Source: Achromobacter seleniivolatilans (lineage in GTDB: Bacteria > Pseudomonadota > Gammaproteobacteria > Burkholderiales > Burkholderiaceae_B). From it: a DNA stretch of 64,000 nt. Below the pieces are notes generated by a model. That model was not told the origin of the DNA. It worked only from the letters and a program-made list of their open reading frames with translations, and did no database searches. This document shows, one piece after another, positions 1 through 8,904 of this stretch. The position numbers were made by a program, and so were the translations under genes. The stretch spans positions 6,572,001-6,636,000 of the forward strand of contig NZ_CP132976.1 of the NCBI RefSeq assembly GCF_030864005.1. The letters are read 5' to 3'. Every line of letters starts with the position of its first letter. Position 1 is the stretch's first letter.

Positions 1-444
1 GTGCAGCAATTGGCGGCGCAAGGCATGCGTTTTGACCAGCCTTTGCGTGGCAGCGCGCAGCCGGTAGATGTGGCGCTGATGCAGCATGCCTGCACGGCGG
101 CTCAAGCATTGATCGAAGCGGGCGCGTCCGTCAGCGACAAGGCCATTCACCGCTTCGACCGCGCGCCGCCGACCGAGTTGGTAGCGTTGTTGCTGGCGAG
201 CGGCGCAGCCGCTGACGGCTTGGGCGTGGCGCGCTGCGTGGCTTGCGGTTCGCCCGATGCGGCGCGGCTGGTTGCAAAGGCAGGGGGCGAGGGGATTGCC
301 GCGGCCTTTGCTGAGGCCCGTAATTCCATGGCCAACAGCTATCAGGAAGACCTGCGCCGCGTGCGTGCGGGCAAGCTTGGTCACTATCTGGGCGCGGATG
401 GCTTGGCTGAACGCGTCGCCAACCTGCAGGAGTTTTCGCTATGA
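1..444 (+). CDS. Ankyrin-repeat-like protein, 5'-truncated by the window edge
   Basis: The frame is open from base 1 to a TGA at 442-444, leaving the last 147 residues. Two or three degenerate ankyrin-like units are visible (for example ALIEAGASV and LLLASGAAADGL, each followed by a short polar linker), which suggests a protein-binding scaffold. A GTG happens to occupy the first codon, but there is no upstream sequence to judge whether it is a start; I assume the gene begins outside the window. Its stop overlaps the start of the next gene (ATGA), so the two are translationally coupled. Binding partner unknown. Confidence 0.6.
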   Translation: MQQLAAQGMRFDQPLRGSAQPVDVALMQHACTAAQALIEAGASVSDKAIHRFDRAPPTELVALLLASGAAADGLGVARCVACGSPDAARLVAKAGGEGIAAAFAEARNSMANSYQEDLRRVRAGKLGHYLGADGLAERVANLQEFSL

Positions 445-1133
445 CGTTTCAGAACCATGCCGCAGCGGCGGTCGTTGCGTTTCTGTGCATCAGCGCCCCG
501 GCGCTGGCGGCGTCCAAGCCTTCGTTCGATTGCGGCAAAGCACGCACGGATGTCGAAAAAGCCATCTGCGCTGACCCCGCACTGGCAACGCAGGATGCGA
601 GCATCGCGGCGCACTACGGCCAGGCCAGAAAAGCCTTTGATGAGCCGACCGCCAAGGCGCTGGCAGACGATCAGCGCTATTTCGTGCACCTGCGCAACGA
701 TGCCTATGCAGAGCCGTTCAATCAGAACTCGCCTCGTGCTGAACTGTCCGAGCGATTGAAATATCGCGATCTATTTCTAGCCTCCATTGCCTTGACCCCA
801 CGCGAGGGGTTTGAGGGATATTGGGGCAATCTGGCTGGCGGATTCTCGGTGAAGAAGCAGGCCGATGGCCAACTGTTCTTTGAAGGGCAGGCGGCTCACC
901 CGCAGAACGGCCGCTGGGTATGCGACGTGAGCGGCATCGCCCGGGTCAAGGACGGCACGCTGGTAATTGATGCTACCGACAACGAAGGATGGACGTTGAC
1001 GCTCAAACGCATTGGCGCAGGCGTGGAACTGGCTGAAGCGGCTCAGGCGAAAGACCAAGCGGGATTCGGTCCGCCTTATTGCGGTTTGAACGGCCACCTG
1101 AGCGGCGTATATTTCCCGGTGCGCAAACCTTGA
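441..1133 (+). CDS. Exported LprI-like (DUF1311) domain protein
   Basis: A 230-residue protein with a Sec signal peptide (hydrophobic residues about 8-22, cleavage likely after ALA near residue 24). Residues about 30-115 have the LprI/DUF1311 pattern: a FDCGKA start, EKAICADPAL, and an acidic helical segment with a second conserved Cys. The family includes a mycobacterial lysozyme inhibitor, so a periplasmic inhibitor or cell-wall-related role is possible. The C-terminal half (about 125-230) contains two further Cys and I do not recognise it. Coupled to the upstream ankyrin-like gene by a 4-base overlap, so the two probably act together. Confidence 0.7.
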   Translation: MTFQNHAAAAVVAFLCISAPALAASKPSFDCGKARTDVEKAICADPALATQDASIAAHYGQARKAFDEPTAKALADDQRYFVHLRNDAYAEPFNQNSPRAELSERLKYRDLFLASIALTPREGFEGYWGNLAGGFSVKKQADGQLFFEGQAAHPQNGRWVCDVSGIARVKDGTLVIDATDNEGWTLTLKRIGAGVELAEAAQAKDQAGFGPPYCGLNGHLSGVYFPVRKP

Positions 1134-1208
1134 TCACGGATCGGTCACGCCGCGACTAGAATGTCATGCACATTGCACTGAGCGCATTCTTGTTTTCAAG
1201 GGACACGC

Positions 1209-1967
1209 GTGGCCATTCCGTATCTGCGCCGGCTGACAGCCGTCAGCCGCAGTCCGCAAGCTAACCGGCACCTAGCCTATTTTCTGACGTTCACCGCCGG
1301 CGCGGTCAATGCCGGCGGTTTTCTGGCCGTTCAGCAGTACACCTCGCACATGTCGGGCATTGTCTCGATGATGGCTGACCACATGGCGCTGGGTGGCGCG
1401 GTGGTCGTCCTGCAAGGGTTGGCGGCATTGCTGTCATTCCTGGCAGGGGCGGCAAGCTCTGCCTTCTTGATCAACTTCGGACGCCGGTCAAGCCTGAGCA
1501 GTGAATATGCCTTGCCGCTTTTGTTCGAGGCCGCGCTGTTGCTGGGCTTTGGACTGCTGGGCGCCAACCTGGAGTCCATGCGCTGGTTCTATGTGCCGGG
1601 CACGGTGATGCTGCTTTGCTACATCATGGGGCTGCAAAACGCGATGATCACCAAAGTGTCGAGATCCGAAATCCGCACGACGCACGTGACGGGAATGGTC
1701 ACGGATATCGGCATTGAGCTGGGCAAGCTGTTTTACTGGAATTTCTCTAAGGGCGAAGCATTGTCCCTGGCGCCCGTGCGCGCTGATCGCGGAAAACTGA
1801 TTGTGTTGAGCCTGATGGTCACGCTGTTCTTCGCGGGTGGCGTGACGGGCGCATACTCATTTTTTAACTTTGGCTTCGGTTCGACCTGGCCGCTTGCGCT
1901 GCTGCTGACAATCTTGGCGGCGGTGCCTATTGTTGATGACATCCGCAGCTTTTTTAAGCGCGCCTAG
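1209..1967 (+). CDS. DUF1275 (YoaK-like) integral membrane protein
   Basis: A 252-residue hydrophobic protein with about six membrane segments. The N-terminal stretch after LAYFLTFTAGAVNAGGFL, followed by YTSHMSGIVS, and the central GLQNAMITKVS..IRTTHVTGMVTDIG block are the hallmarks of the DUF1275/YoaK family. Its biochemical function is not established. The start is a GTG at 1209, supported by an AAGGGA ribosome-binding site about six bases upstream. The gene stands alone and converges on the minus-strand gene that ends at 1974. Confidence 0.8.
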   Translation: MAIPYLRRLTAVSRSPQANRHLAYFLTFTAGAVNAGGFLAVQQYTSHMSGIVSMMADHMALGGAVVVLQGLAALLSFLAGAASSAFLINFGRRSSLSSEYALPLLFEAALLLGFGLLGANLESMRWFYVPGTVMLLCYIMGLQNAMITKVSRSEIRTTHVTGMVTDIGIELGKLFYWNFSKGEALSLAPVRADRGKLIVLSLMVTLFFAGGVTGAYSFFNFGFGSTWPLALLLTILAAVPIVDDIRSFFKRA

Positions 1968-1973
1968 TTATTC

Positions 1974-2747
1974 TCAGCGCTTGGCTGCCGTGGCGCTTGA
2001 ATACGCCAGGAAGACTTGCAGCGCGGCCAGTGTTTCCTGGTGCAAACGCGCCAGCCGGGCATCCTTGGCTGGCTCGGTGACTGCGTAGCCTTTGGCGTCC
2101 AGGCGGTAGGGCTCGCCCAGCACATTGGCCATGTCTATTTGATAGAAAGCACTGTTGCCGTAGGGGCGCTTGCCGTCCACATAAGGCATCGGCCAGAACC
2201 GGTCGCCTTCATGCAGCACGGATTCCAGTGACCGCGCATCGACTTCGCGCCAGTTCAGCGAGCGCAGTAGTTTGATGTGAGTGTCGAGCAAGGTGAACTC
2301 GCCCTTGGTATCCACGCCGCTTGCGGGAAACGAAAGCGCGTCTCTCAATTCAGCCGGCACGGCGTAGCGCCCTGGCTCCAGTTTGCCGGTTTGTCTGACA
2401 TAGCGTGGAATCAAGCGGCAGACTTCTGCCAGCCGGCGTATCGCCAGCGCGTCGTCCTGCGTGTGTAGCGCATTGCGCGCATTGGCCATAGTGTCTCTGC
2501 CGCCGTGCAGCGGTTGTTCAAAATCGACACCGGGCGCGCCTGATTCGATGGGTAGCCATTGCACCACCAGCAAGCGTATCAAGGCCGCGTGCTGCGGGGT
2601 GAACGCGATGGCCTCGGGCGGCAATGCGTACACCTGCCTGATGATGGCGTTGCGATCAGGCATCCGGGCGTTCCCGGGCGCGGCGTTCACACCCAAGGGC
2701 GCGATCAACAGGCAACCTAGACCAACAAGCAAGGGGCGGCGTTGCAT
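1974..2747 (-). CDS. Exported protein of unknown function
   Basis: A 257-residue protein with a signal peptide (MQRRPLLVGL then a hydrophobic stretch ending VNAAPG, cleavage near residue 23). The mature part is mixed helical with no motif I recognise; it carries a WP.PYVDGKRPYGNS segment around residue 190. It starts 19 bases after the TPR-protein gene on the same strand, so the two form an operon and probably share an envelope compartment. No function can be assigned. Confidence 0.65.
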   Translation of the reverse strand: MQRRPLLVGLGCLLIAPLGVNAAPGNARMPDRNAIIRQVYALPPEAIAFTPQHAALIRLLVVQWLPIESGAPGVDFEQPLHGGRDTMANARNALHTQDDALAIRRLAEVCRLIPRYVRQTGKLEPGRYAVPAELRDALSFPASGVDTKGEFTLLDTHIKLLRSLNWREVDARSLESVLHEGDRFWPMPYVDGKRPYGNSAFYQIDMANVLGEPYRLDAKGYAVTEPAKDARLARLHQETLAALQVFLAYSSATAAKR

Positions 2748-2766
2748 GGATTCTTGGCCAATACGA

Positions 2767-3492
2767 TTATTTGGGCATGCTGGCCAGCTCGGCCTCGGTC
2801 AGAGGGTAGCCAGGTTCCACGCGCAACGCAGCCTCGTAAGACAGACGCGCGTCGGTGATATGCCCAAGCCGGCGTTGCAGGTTGCCCAAGTTGGTCAGGA
2901 TCAATGCGCTGGCGGGCTGGGCGCGCACGGCTTTCTGATAGGTCTGTAGCGCTTCGGCTTCGCGGTTCATGCTGTCCAGCAACGATGCTTGCAGGTTGTA
3001 GCCTATGCTCCAGTCAGGGAATCGCTTTGTCAGTTCCTGGGTGGTTGCCAGCGCGTTGGGCAGGTCGGAACGTTCGGCCTGCGCGCCTGCCTTGTTGATA
3101 TACGCCCACTTATTGCCGGGGTTCAGCTTGATGGACTGATCGATCAGCTCCACCGCCGCTGCAAAATTGCCCTGCTGGCTTTGCAGTTTGGCCAGGAACA
3201 GCTTCACATCGGCATTGTCCGGATACTTCTGTGCCATCTGTTCGGCGATGCGTTGCGCTTCTGGGCCGTTGCCTGCGCGCAAGGCGGCAGAGACCTGCGA
3301 GTTCAGCTCTTGCATGGCGGGCGGCATCTTCTGTATGCGTGCACGCAAGGCGGCGTTTTCCGCCTGCAATTCAGATTGATAGGCGTGGTCCAGCTGGGAC
3401 GCGTCCTGGGCAATGGCCGCAGGTGCAAGAAAAGCCAAAAGCGGCGAGACCAACAGAAAGGGAAGCAGACGGCGTCGCAGAGTCGTAAGCAT
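2767..3492 (-). CDS. Exported tetratricopeptide-repeat protein
   Basis: I place the start at 3492 because the protein then begins with a clean signal peptide (MLTTLRRRLL, hydrophobic core, AIAQ cleavage near residue 28); the open frame extends about 45 codons further upstream but across a strong hairpin. The 241-residue product has a short heptad-like segment after the signal (about 32-60) and four TPR units from about residue 75 to the C-terminus, recognisable by their A..L..A...P spacing. TPR proteins act as protein-binding scaffolds. First gene of a two-gene operon with the unknown exported protein downstream. Confidence 0.75.
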   Translation of the reverse strand: MLTTLRRRLLPFLLVSPLLAFLAPAAIAQDASQLDHAYQSELQAENAALRARIQKMPPAMQELNSQVSAALRAGNGPEAQRIAEQMAQKYPDNADVKLFLAKLQSQQGNFAAAVELIDQSIKLNPGNKWAYINKAGAQAERSDLPNALATTQELTKRFPDWSIGYNLQASLLDSMNREAEALQTYQKAVRAQPASALILTNLGNLQRRLGHITDARLSYEAALRVEPGYPLTEAELASMPK

Positions 3493-3549
3493 GGTGGTGG
3501 TCAGCAGATCCGGTTTTGGGGCCTTAACAATACCGGAACTGCGGCGGAC

Positions 3550-3585
3550 GGCGAAACGCCCGGCGGGTGTACCGGGCGTTTCGCC
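3550..3585. terminator. Perfect 14-bp inverted repeat, terminator-like
   Basis: GGCGAAACGCCCGG and its exact complement are separated by an 8-base loop. It lies between the fasciclin gene (ending 3624) and the TPR gene (starting 3492), both minus strand. There is no T-run on either side, so it may be a factor-dependent terminator, an mRNA stabiliser or a protein-binding site rather than an intrinsic terminator. Confidence 0.55.
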
Positions 3586-3623
3586 GGCAAGGGCGCATCG
3601 CTTGCGCGATGTGCCGTAAAAAA

Positions 3624-4172
3624 TCACTTGGGCATCAACACCGTATCGATGACATGGATCACGCCATTGGATTGGTAGACGTCATAGGTGCTGATCGTAG
3701 ACACACCGCCCTTTTCGTCCTTCAAGGTCAGGTTGTGCTTGCCGTTCATCATGACCCAAAGCTTGCCGCCGCTGGCGGTCGTCAGCTCGGTGGAGCCGCC
3801 GCCTTTCTTGATCTTGGCCGCCAGAGCGTCAAAGTCCAATTTTCCCGGCACAACGTGGTAGGTCAGAATCTTGGTCAGGGTGGCCTTGTTCTCAGGCTTG
3901 ACCAGTGTGTCTACCGTGCCGGCAGGCAGCTTGCCGAAGGCGGCATTGGTAGGCGCAAACACGGTGAATGGGCCTTTGCCTTGCAGCGTATCCACCAAGC
4001 CTGCGGCCTTTACCGCCGCCACCAGCGTCGTGTGGTCTGCGGAATTGACCGCGTTGGCGACGATATTCTTGGCGGGCATCATTGCCTGGCCGCCAACCAT
4101 GACATCAGCCGCAAACGTGGGCGACATGGTGAAGGCGGAGCAAGCGATGGCAATCGAGGCTAGCAGTTTCAT
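3624..4172 (-). CDS. Secreted fasciclin (FAS1) domain protein
   Basis: Starting at the ATG at 4172, preceded by AAGGAGA at good spacing, the product is 182 residues with a signal peptide ([14 protein letters not shown], cleavage near TFAAD). A single FAS1 domain fills the rest: the H1 box [11 protein letters not shown] near residue 70, a YHVVPG motif, and the H2-like end [13 protein letters not shown]. This is the compact bacterial MPT70/MPT83-type form; such proteins are extracellular and adhesion-related. It lies 86 bases downstream of an ECF sigma/anti-sigma pair on the same strand, matching the mycobacterial SigK-RskA-MPT83 arrangement, so it is a likely target of that sigma factor. Confidence 0.88.
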   Translation of the reverse strand: MKLLASIAIACSAFTMSPTFAADVMVGGQAMMPAKNIVANAVNSADHTTLVAAVKAAGLVDTLQGKGPFTVFAPTNAAFGKLPAGTVDTLVKPENKATLTKILTYHVVPGKLDFDALAAKIKKGGGSTELTTASGGKLWVMMNGKHNLTLKDEKGGVSTISTYDVYQSNGVIHVIDTVLMPK

Positions 4173-4204
4173 GACGATCTCCTTTTGTGTGGCCGTCATC
4201 AGGA

Positions 4205-4231
4205 GATACGGGGCTGGCCTGCGATTGGATG
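4205..4231 (-). promoter_or_regulatory. Candidate ECF-type promoter for the fasciclin gene
   Basis: On the minus strand CATCCA (4231-4226) is followed after 15 bases by CGTATC (4210-4205). The CATCC element resembles the -35 box known for SigK-type ECF factors. The spacer is slightly short and no second copy was found before the sigma gene, so this is only a suggestion. Confidence 0.25.
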
Positions 4232-4258
4232 CGCGATTTATCTAGGGATAAACCCTGG

Positions 4259-4942
4259 TCAGATAACCTTTCCGCTTAATACGATCGGACCCGTCGGGAC
4301 GCCATTGGGGGCGCCGCCCGCCGGTTCCAGCGTGACGGCGACGGTGTCGCCCTGTAACGGCGGCTGGCGCGGCGCGAGCACGGTCGTCTGGCCCGGCAGC
4401 ACCAGGCCCAAAGAGCGCGGGGCCTGTCCTGGCGAGATCGCCCATAGTTCCAAGGCGCGGCCATCGGCAAGCGCGACCAGGTCCTGCATCGGTTGCACGG
4501 CCAGACGGTTGTCGGGCAGATTGTTCAGCACCAGCGCACCCGGCGTTTTCTCTCCGGACAGCACGGCGACAGTGCGCAGGTTGTCCGGGGTGGTGGCCGG
4601 CTTGAACGTCAGGAAGGCCAGCACGACCACGGCCGTCGCCAGCCCTGCGGACAGCGTGCGCCACCAGGGCAGGCCGCGCCCGGTCGCATTGCGTGCGGGC
4701 GCGGCGTCAGCCTGGGGGGCAATGCGCGCGGCAATGGTTTTCCAGACGTGCTCGGGAGGCGTTTCGGGCGGCAGGGCCAATGCCAGCGGCAGCAACCTGT
4801 CTTCCCATTCCGTCACTGCCCGGCGCAGGCCGGCGTCATCTCGCAAGAGTTGGATGAACCGGCGCCGCGCACCATCGCGCAGACCGCCAAGCACGTACTC
4901 GGCGGCCAGGCGGTCCTGCAATTCGGGATGGCGGTAGTTCAT
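4259..4942 (-). CDS. Anti-sigma factor, RskA (anti-sigma-K) family
   Basis: I choose the ATG at 4942, which overlaps the sigma-factor stop as ATGA; a GTG nine bases upstream is the alternative. The product is 227 residues: a cytoplasmic N-terminal helical domain with the [11 protein letters not shown] signature typical of RskA-type sigma-binding domains, one membrane span at about residues 97-115 ([13 protein letters not shown]), and a periplasmic RskA domain rich in Pro and Val with a [12 protein letters not shown] segment. It should sequester the adjacent sigma factor at the membrane until released by regulated proteolysis. Confidence 0.85.
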   Translation of the reverse strand: MNYRHPELQDRLAAEYVLGGLRDGARRRFIQLLRDDAGLRRAVTEWEDRLLPLALALPPETPPEHVWKTIAARIAPQADAAPARNATGRGLPWWRTLSAGLATAVVVLAFLTFKPATTPDNLRTVAVLSGEKTPGALVLNNLPDNRLAVQPMQDLVALADGRALELWAISPGQAPRSLGLVLPGQTTVLAPRQPPLQGDTVAVTLEPAGGAPNGVPTGPIVLSGKVI

Positions 4943-5520
4943 TCCAAGCACCTTTTCAGCCGCTGCAAGCCGCGGCGTATCCAGCTCTTTATCGTTCCAA
5001 GCGGCGTGTCCAGTCGCGCCGCGATGTCGGGATGCGCCAGGTCATCGAAAAACGCCATGGCGATGGCTACGCGTTGCGGCCCTTCCAGCTGCCCCATGCA
5101 ATCTGCCAGCCGCCGGCCGTCCTGGTTTGCTTCCAGCCGGGCAAGCGGGCCAGGAGCGTCGTCGGCAAAAGCCAGCGTCAGCGTATCGTCCGGGTCAGGG
5201 ACCTCGATGCCGGGACGGCGCAAACGGTCTATACACCGGTTCCGGACGATGCGGGTCATCCACGTCATGGGCTGACTCTGCTCCACCCGGTACTGCCCGG
5301 CCTGGCGCCAGATCGATACGAAACACTCTTGCAGCACGTCCTCCGCCGCGGCCTGGTCTCTCAACATACGTCTGGCAAGCGCAAACAGATGCGGGGATGC
5401 AAGGCGATATATCTCGGCCAGGGCGGATTCGCGCTTTTCCGCGCACTGGACGAGCAGGGCTTGCAGGTGCTGGGCGTCTGGCATTGGTTCCTGGGGGAAG
5501 GGCATGCTGACGTAAAGCAT
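4939..5520 (-). CDS. ECF RNA polymerase sigma factor (SigK-like)
   Basis: Sigma region 2 is seen at [20 protein letters not shown] followed by [11 protein letters not shown], and region 4 at [19 protein letters not shown] with the recognition helix [16 protein letters not shown]. Length from the ATG at 5520 is 193 residues, usual for the class; in-frame ATGs at 5505 and 5484 are alternative starts and none has a clear ribosome-binding site. Coupled by ATGA to the RskA-type anti-sigma gene and followed by a fasciclin gene, which supports a SigK-like (ECF19-type) assignment. Diverges from the thiopurine methyltransferase gene. Confidence 0.85.
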   Translation of the reverse strand: MLYVSMPFPQEPMPDAQHLQALLVQCAEKRESALAEIYRLASPHLFALARRMLRDQAAAEDVLQECFVSIWRQAGQYRVEQSQPMTWMTRIVRNRCIDRLRRPGIEVPDPDDTLTLAFADDAPGPLARLEANQDGRRLADCMGQLEGPQRVAIAMAFFDDLAHPDIAARLDTPLGTIKSWIRRGLQRLKRCLE

Positions 5521-5697
5521 ACCGGTCCTGCGCGTACGCGTCACCAATTTAGAGCACACTACAATGCCCGGCACCGGTTTGCGCGCCGTCAAGCGCACCG
5601 GTGGCGCTTGCGGCTACGCTGGGGCGTCAGAGGGCGTCCGGGTCCCGGCGGGTCCGGCAAAAGCTTGCAACAGACACACAGGAGGAGCAGACAACGT

Positions 5698-6360
5698 ATG
5701 GACGCAGAATTCTGGTTGGAACGCTGGCGCGAAGGGCGCACGCACTTTCATCAAACTCGGATAACCCCGCTCTTGCAGAAGTATTGGCCCAAGCTGGCCA
5801 TACCGCAGGGAGGTAAAGTCCTGGTGCCGCTGTGCGGCAAGTCGCTGGATATGGTTTGGCTTGCGGCGCAAGGCCACGCGGTTCTGGGAAGCGAGTTGTC
5901 CCAACTGGCCGTGGATCAGTTTTTTGCCGAGAACGAGTTGCGGCCCGTGACTCATGAGTCCATCTACGGCAAACATTATGTGGCGGGCAATATCGAGATC
6001 ATCTGCGGCGATATCTTCGCGCTGGATTCGCAGATGTTGTCCCATTGCGTGGGCGTGTACGACCGCGCGGCGCTGGTTGCATTGCCGGAACCGATGCGGG
6101 CGGAGTACGTGCGCCATGTGTATGGCCAGTTGTCACCTGCCTACAAAGGCTTGCTGATTACGCTGGATTACCCGCAGGAAGAGATGGCGGGTCCGCCGTT
6201 TTCGGTTGTGGACAGCGAGGTGCAGACGATCTTCACGGGCGTATCGCCCGCCGTCATCATCGACCGCCGCGACATTCTGGACAAGGAACCCAAGTTCCAG
6301 GCGTCAGGCGTGAGCCGGCTGGACACCGTGGTGTACCGGCTGGGTTTGCAGGACGGTTGA
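5698..6360 (+). CDS. tpm: Thiopurine S-methyltransferase
   Basis: The product is 220 residues, the usual length for bacterial TPMT. The start ATG at 5698 follows AGGAGGAG. It opens with the family signature [19 protein letters not shown], then the SAM-binding [33 protein letters not shown], and a [14 protein letters not shown] segment. The enzyme is cytoplasmic and transfers methyl groups to thiols, and in bacteria also to selenium or tellurium compounds. It diverges from the ECF sigma-factor gene and looks monocistronic. Confidence 0.93.
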   Translation: MDAEFWLERWREGRTHFHQTRITPLLQKYWPKLAIPQGGKVLVPLCGKSLDMVWLAAQGHAVLGSELSQLAVDQFFAENELRPVTHESIYGKHYVAGNIEIICGDIFALDSQMLSHCVGVYDRAALVALPEPMRAEYVRHVYGQLSPAYKGLLITLDYPQEEMAGPPFSVVDSEVQTIFTGVSPAVIIDRRDILDKEPKFQASGVSRLDTVVYRLGLQDG

Positions 6361-6421
6361 TGGGTTGCCGCGCGGTATGTGGGGTGATTCAACATACCGC
6401 GCTGCCATTGGCTCGCGCAAC

Positions 6422-7189
6422 TCAGGTCATCAACCAACCGCCAGCCACATCCAGCACCTGGCCGGTGACGAAGCGGGCTTGATCAGATGCGAAGAACAAG
6501 CAGGCGTCCGCAACTTCTTCGGGTGTACCCAGCCGGCGTAACGCCGTCACTTGCGCAACCGCATCGTTGATCTCTTGCGGCACGCTCTTTAACAGCGGCG
6601 TGCTGATGCGTCCGGGCGCAAGCCCGTTCACGGTCACCTGGTATTCGCCCAATTCGGCAGCCCAATGACGGGTCAGTCCTATCAGGCCCGCCTTGGTGGC
6701 TGCGTAGTGCGCCGCCACAATGTCGCAATACGCTTTGCCCGCCACCGACGACATATTGATGACACGCCCCTGGCGCTGTTTCACCATGTGCGGGGTGGCC
6801 AGATACGTCATGTAGAAGACGCTGTTCAGGTTCACCTGCACAACGGCATCCCATTCCTTGGGCGGCATCTCCCAGACCTTCAGCGCGCGTCCGTCCGTCT
6901 TGGGCGAAATGCCCACGTTGTTCACCAGAATCGTCGCGGCGCCCAGCTCGGCGGTAATGCGCTCATAGGCCGCCTGACACTGTTCAAAGTGCGCCACGTC
7001 GGCATGCACGAAAGCCACCTCATGGCCACGCTTTTTAAGCTCTTGCTCGTACGCCTGACCGCCCTGCGAATTGAAATCGATCAGGCCCACGCGGCCGCCT
7101 TCGGCCAGGAACCCTTCAACGATGGCCGAACCAATGCCACCGACCGCGCCTGTCACAATCGCGACCTGATCTTTAAAGCGTGCGCTCAT
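6422..7189 (-). CDS. Short-chain dehydrogenase/reductase (FabG/PhaB-like)
   Basis: A classical 255-residue SDR: NAD(P)-binding TGAVGGIG near residue 13, an NNVG motif near 90, the catalytic Ser in NMSSVAG, and YAATK (YxxxK) near residue 160. The sequence around LKVWEMPPKEWDAVVQVNLN is close to 3-oxoacyl-ACP/acetoacetyl-CoA reductases, but the substrate cannot be read from sequence. The start at 7189 overlaps the upstream quinone-oxidoreductase stop (ATGA). Last gene of the six-gene liv-transporter operon, so it probably acts on the imported compound or its CoA ester. Confidence 0.85.
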   Translation of the reverse strand: MSARFKDQVAIVTGAVGGIGSAIVEGFLAEGGRVGLIDFNSQGGQAYEQELKKRGHEVAFVHADVAHFEQCQAAYERITAELGAATILVNNVGISPKTDGRALKVWEMPPKEWDAVVQVNLNSVFYMTYLATPHMVKQRQGRVINMSSVAGKAYCDIVAAHYAATKAGLIGLTRHWAAELGEYQVTVNGLAPGRISTPLLKSVPQEINDAVAQVTALRRLGTPEEVADACLFFASDQARFVTGQVLDVAGGWLMT

Positions 7190-8181
7190 GCCTGCACCTT
7201 CAGCATGATCTTGCCAATGTGCTTGCTGCTTTCCATCAGCGCATGGGCCTGCGCCGCCTCGGCCAGCGGGAATACTTTGTGAATCAGGGGCAGGCACTGC
7301 CCTTGCTCCATAAGCGGCACGACCTTTTCAGCCAGGGACCGGGCGATGGCGCCCTTGTCATCATCCGAGCGCGGACGCAGCGTGGACCCCGTGAATTGCA
7401 GGCGCTTGATCATGATGGGCAGGGCATCGATCTCGGCTTTGCTGCCTTCCAGAAAAGCGATCTGCACCAGCCGGCCATTGACGGCCAGCAACCGGATGTT
7501 CTTGTTGATGTAGGCGCCACCCACCATATCCAAAATGACATCCACCCCTGCGCCGTTGGTCGCTTGACGCACGTCTGCCTCAAAGTCCGCGTCGCGGTAT
7601 TGAATGGCGTGGTGCGCGCCGGCTTTCAGGCAGGCATCGGCCTTTGCCTGATTGCCCACGGTCGTCCAGACCTCGGCGCCAAACGCGCGGGCGAGTTGGA
7701 TCGCCGTCAAACCGATGCCGCTGGAGCCGCCATGCACCAGGAATTTCTCGCCGGCCGACAGCCGCGCACGGTCGAATACATTGGTCCAGACCGTGAAGTA
7801 GTTCTCGGGAATAGCGGCAGCCGACAGCAAGTCCAGGCCACGCGGCACCGGCAGGCAATGGCGTTCGTCGGCCAGGCAGTATTGGGCGTAACCGCCGCCC
7901 GGGGTCAGTGCGCAAACCGTATCGCCAATCTTCCAAGCGCTGACATCGGGGCCGACGGCAATGATCGTGCCGGAGACTTCCAGCCCCAGATAGGGCGACG
8001 CGCCCGGCGGCGGAGGGTATGAGCCTGAACGTTGCAGCACGTCAGGGCGGTTGACCCCGGCGTAAGCCACTTCGATCAACACCTGTCTGCCGACGGGTGA
8101 TTCCATGTCGCGTTCGGCCAGGCGCATGCAATCGGGCGTGCCGCCCTTGCCATGGTCGATGAATGTGCAGCGTAAGGACAT
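7186..8181 (-). CDS. Zinc-free MDR-family NAD(P)H:quinone oxidoreductase (PIG3-like)
   Basis: A 331-residue medium-chain dehydrogenase. The GroES-like N-terminal half contains GVNRPDVLQRSGSYPPPPGASPYLG, characteristic of the TP53I3/PIG3-type quinone oxidoreductases that lack catalytic zinc, and the Rossmann part has HGGSSGIGLTAIQLARAFGA near residue 150. Members reduce quinones or activated enones and enoyl-type substrates with NADPH. It follows livF by 18 bases and overlaps the downstream SDR by 4 bases, so it belongs to the transporter operon. Confidence 0.85.
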   Translation of the reverse strand: MSLRCTFIDHGKGGTPDCMRLAERDMESPVGRQVLIEVAYAGVNRPDVLQRSGSYPPPPGASPYLGLEVSGTIIAVGPDVSAWKIGDTVCALTPGGGYAQYCLADERHCLPVPRGLDLLSAAAIPENYFTVWTNVFDRARLSAGEKFLVHGGSSGIGLTAIQLARAFGAEVWTTVGNQAKADACLKAGAHHAIQYRDADFEADVRQATNGAGVDVILDMVGGAYINKNIRLLAVNGRLVQIAFLEGSKAEIDALPIMIKRLQFTGSTLRPRSDDDKGAIARSLAEKVVPLMEQGQCLPLIHKVFPLAEAAQAHALMESSKHIGKIMLKVQA

Positions 8182-8199
8182 AAGAGTAGATCCTGGTAA

Positions 8200-8904
8200 T
8201 CAGTGGCCCAGATAGGCCTTCTTTACGTGGGGGTCGCTGAGTAATTCGGCGCCGGTGCCGGTACGTACGATGGCGCCGTTTTCCAGCACATAACCTCTAT
8301 CGGCCAGCCGCAGCGTGCGAAACACGTTCTGCTCCACCAGCAGCACCGTGACGCCATGGGACGTGACGTTGCGGATGATGTCGAACATCTGTTGCACCAG
8401 CAGCGGCGACAAGCCCAGCGACGGTTCATCGAACACCAGCAGCTTCGGGTCGGACATCATGCCGCGCGCGATCGCCACCATTTGCTGTTCACCGCCGGAC
8501 AGTGATCCGGCGTATTGGCTCAGCCTTTCCTTCACACGCGGAAAAATCGCCAGCACTTCGTCCAGCTTGCGCTGCACGATGGGGCGCGCAGCGCGTTTGT
8601 ACGAACCCATCAGCAGGTTGTCGCGCACCGTAAAGTGGGGAAACAGCTGACGGCCTTCGGGAATCATCGTGATGCCCGCGTCGACGATGTCGTAGGGCTT
8701 TTTGTTGGTCAGGTCCTGGCCTTCGAACTCCACCTTGCCTTCGATGGCGTTGATGACGCCGCAAAGCGTCTTCAACGTGGTGGTTTTGCCTGCGCCGTTC
8801 GCGCCGATCAACGTCACGATCTCGCCTGCGTGCACTTCGAAGTTCAGGCCGTTCAACACCTGGCTTTTGCCATATCCTGACGACAGATTCGAAACCTTAA
8901 GCAT
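8200..8904 (-). CDS. livF: Branched-chain-amino-acid-type ABC transporter ATPase (LivF-like)
   Basis: 234 residues, as expected for LivF. Walker A is GANGAGKTT near residue 35, the Q-loop/LivF block MIPEGRQLFPHFTVRDNL follows, the ABC signature is LSGGEQQM and Walker B is LLVFDEPSLGL. The ATG at 8904 lies 8 bases inside the end of the permease-ATPase fusion gene, indicating coupling. It pairs with the ATPase domain of that fusion to energise import. Confidence 0.92.
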   Translation of the reverse strand: MLKVSNLSSGYGKSQVLNGLNFEVHAGEIVTLIGANGAGKTTTLKTLCGVINAIEGKVEFEGQDLTNKKPYDIVDAGITMIPEGRQLFPHFTVRDNLLMGSYKRAARPIVQRKLDEVLAIFPRVKERLSQYAGSLSGGEQQMVAIARGMMSDPKLLVFDEPSLGLSPLLVQQMFDIIRNVTSHGVTVLLVEQNVFRTLRLADRGYVLENGAIVRTGTGAELLSDPHVKKAYLGH

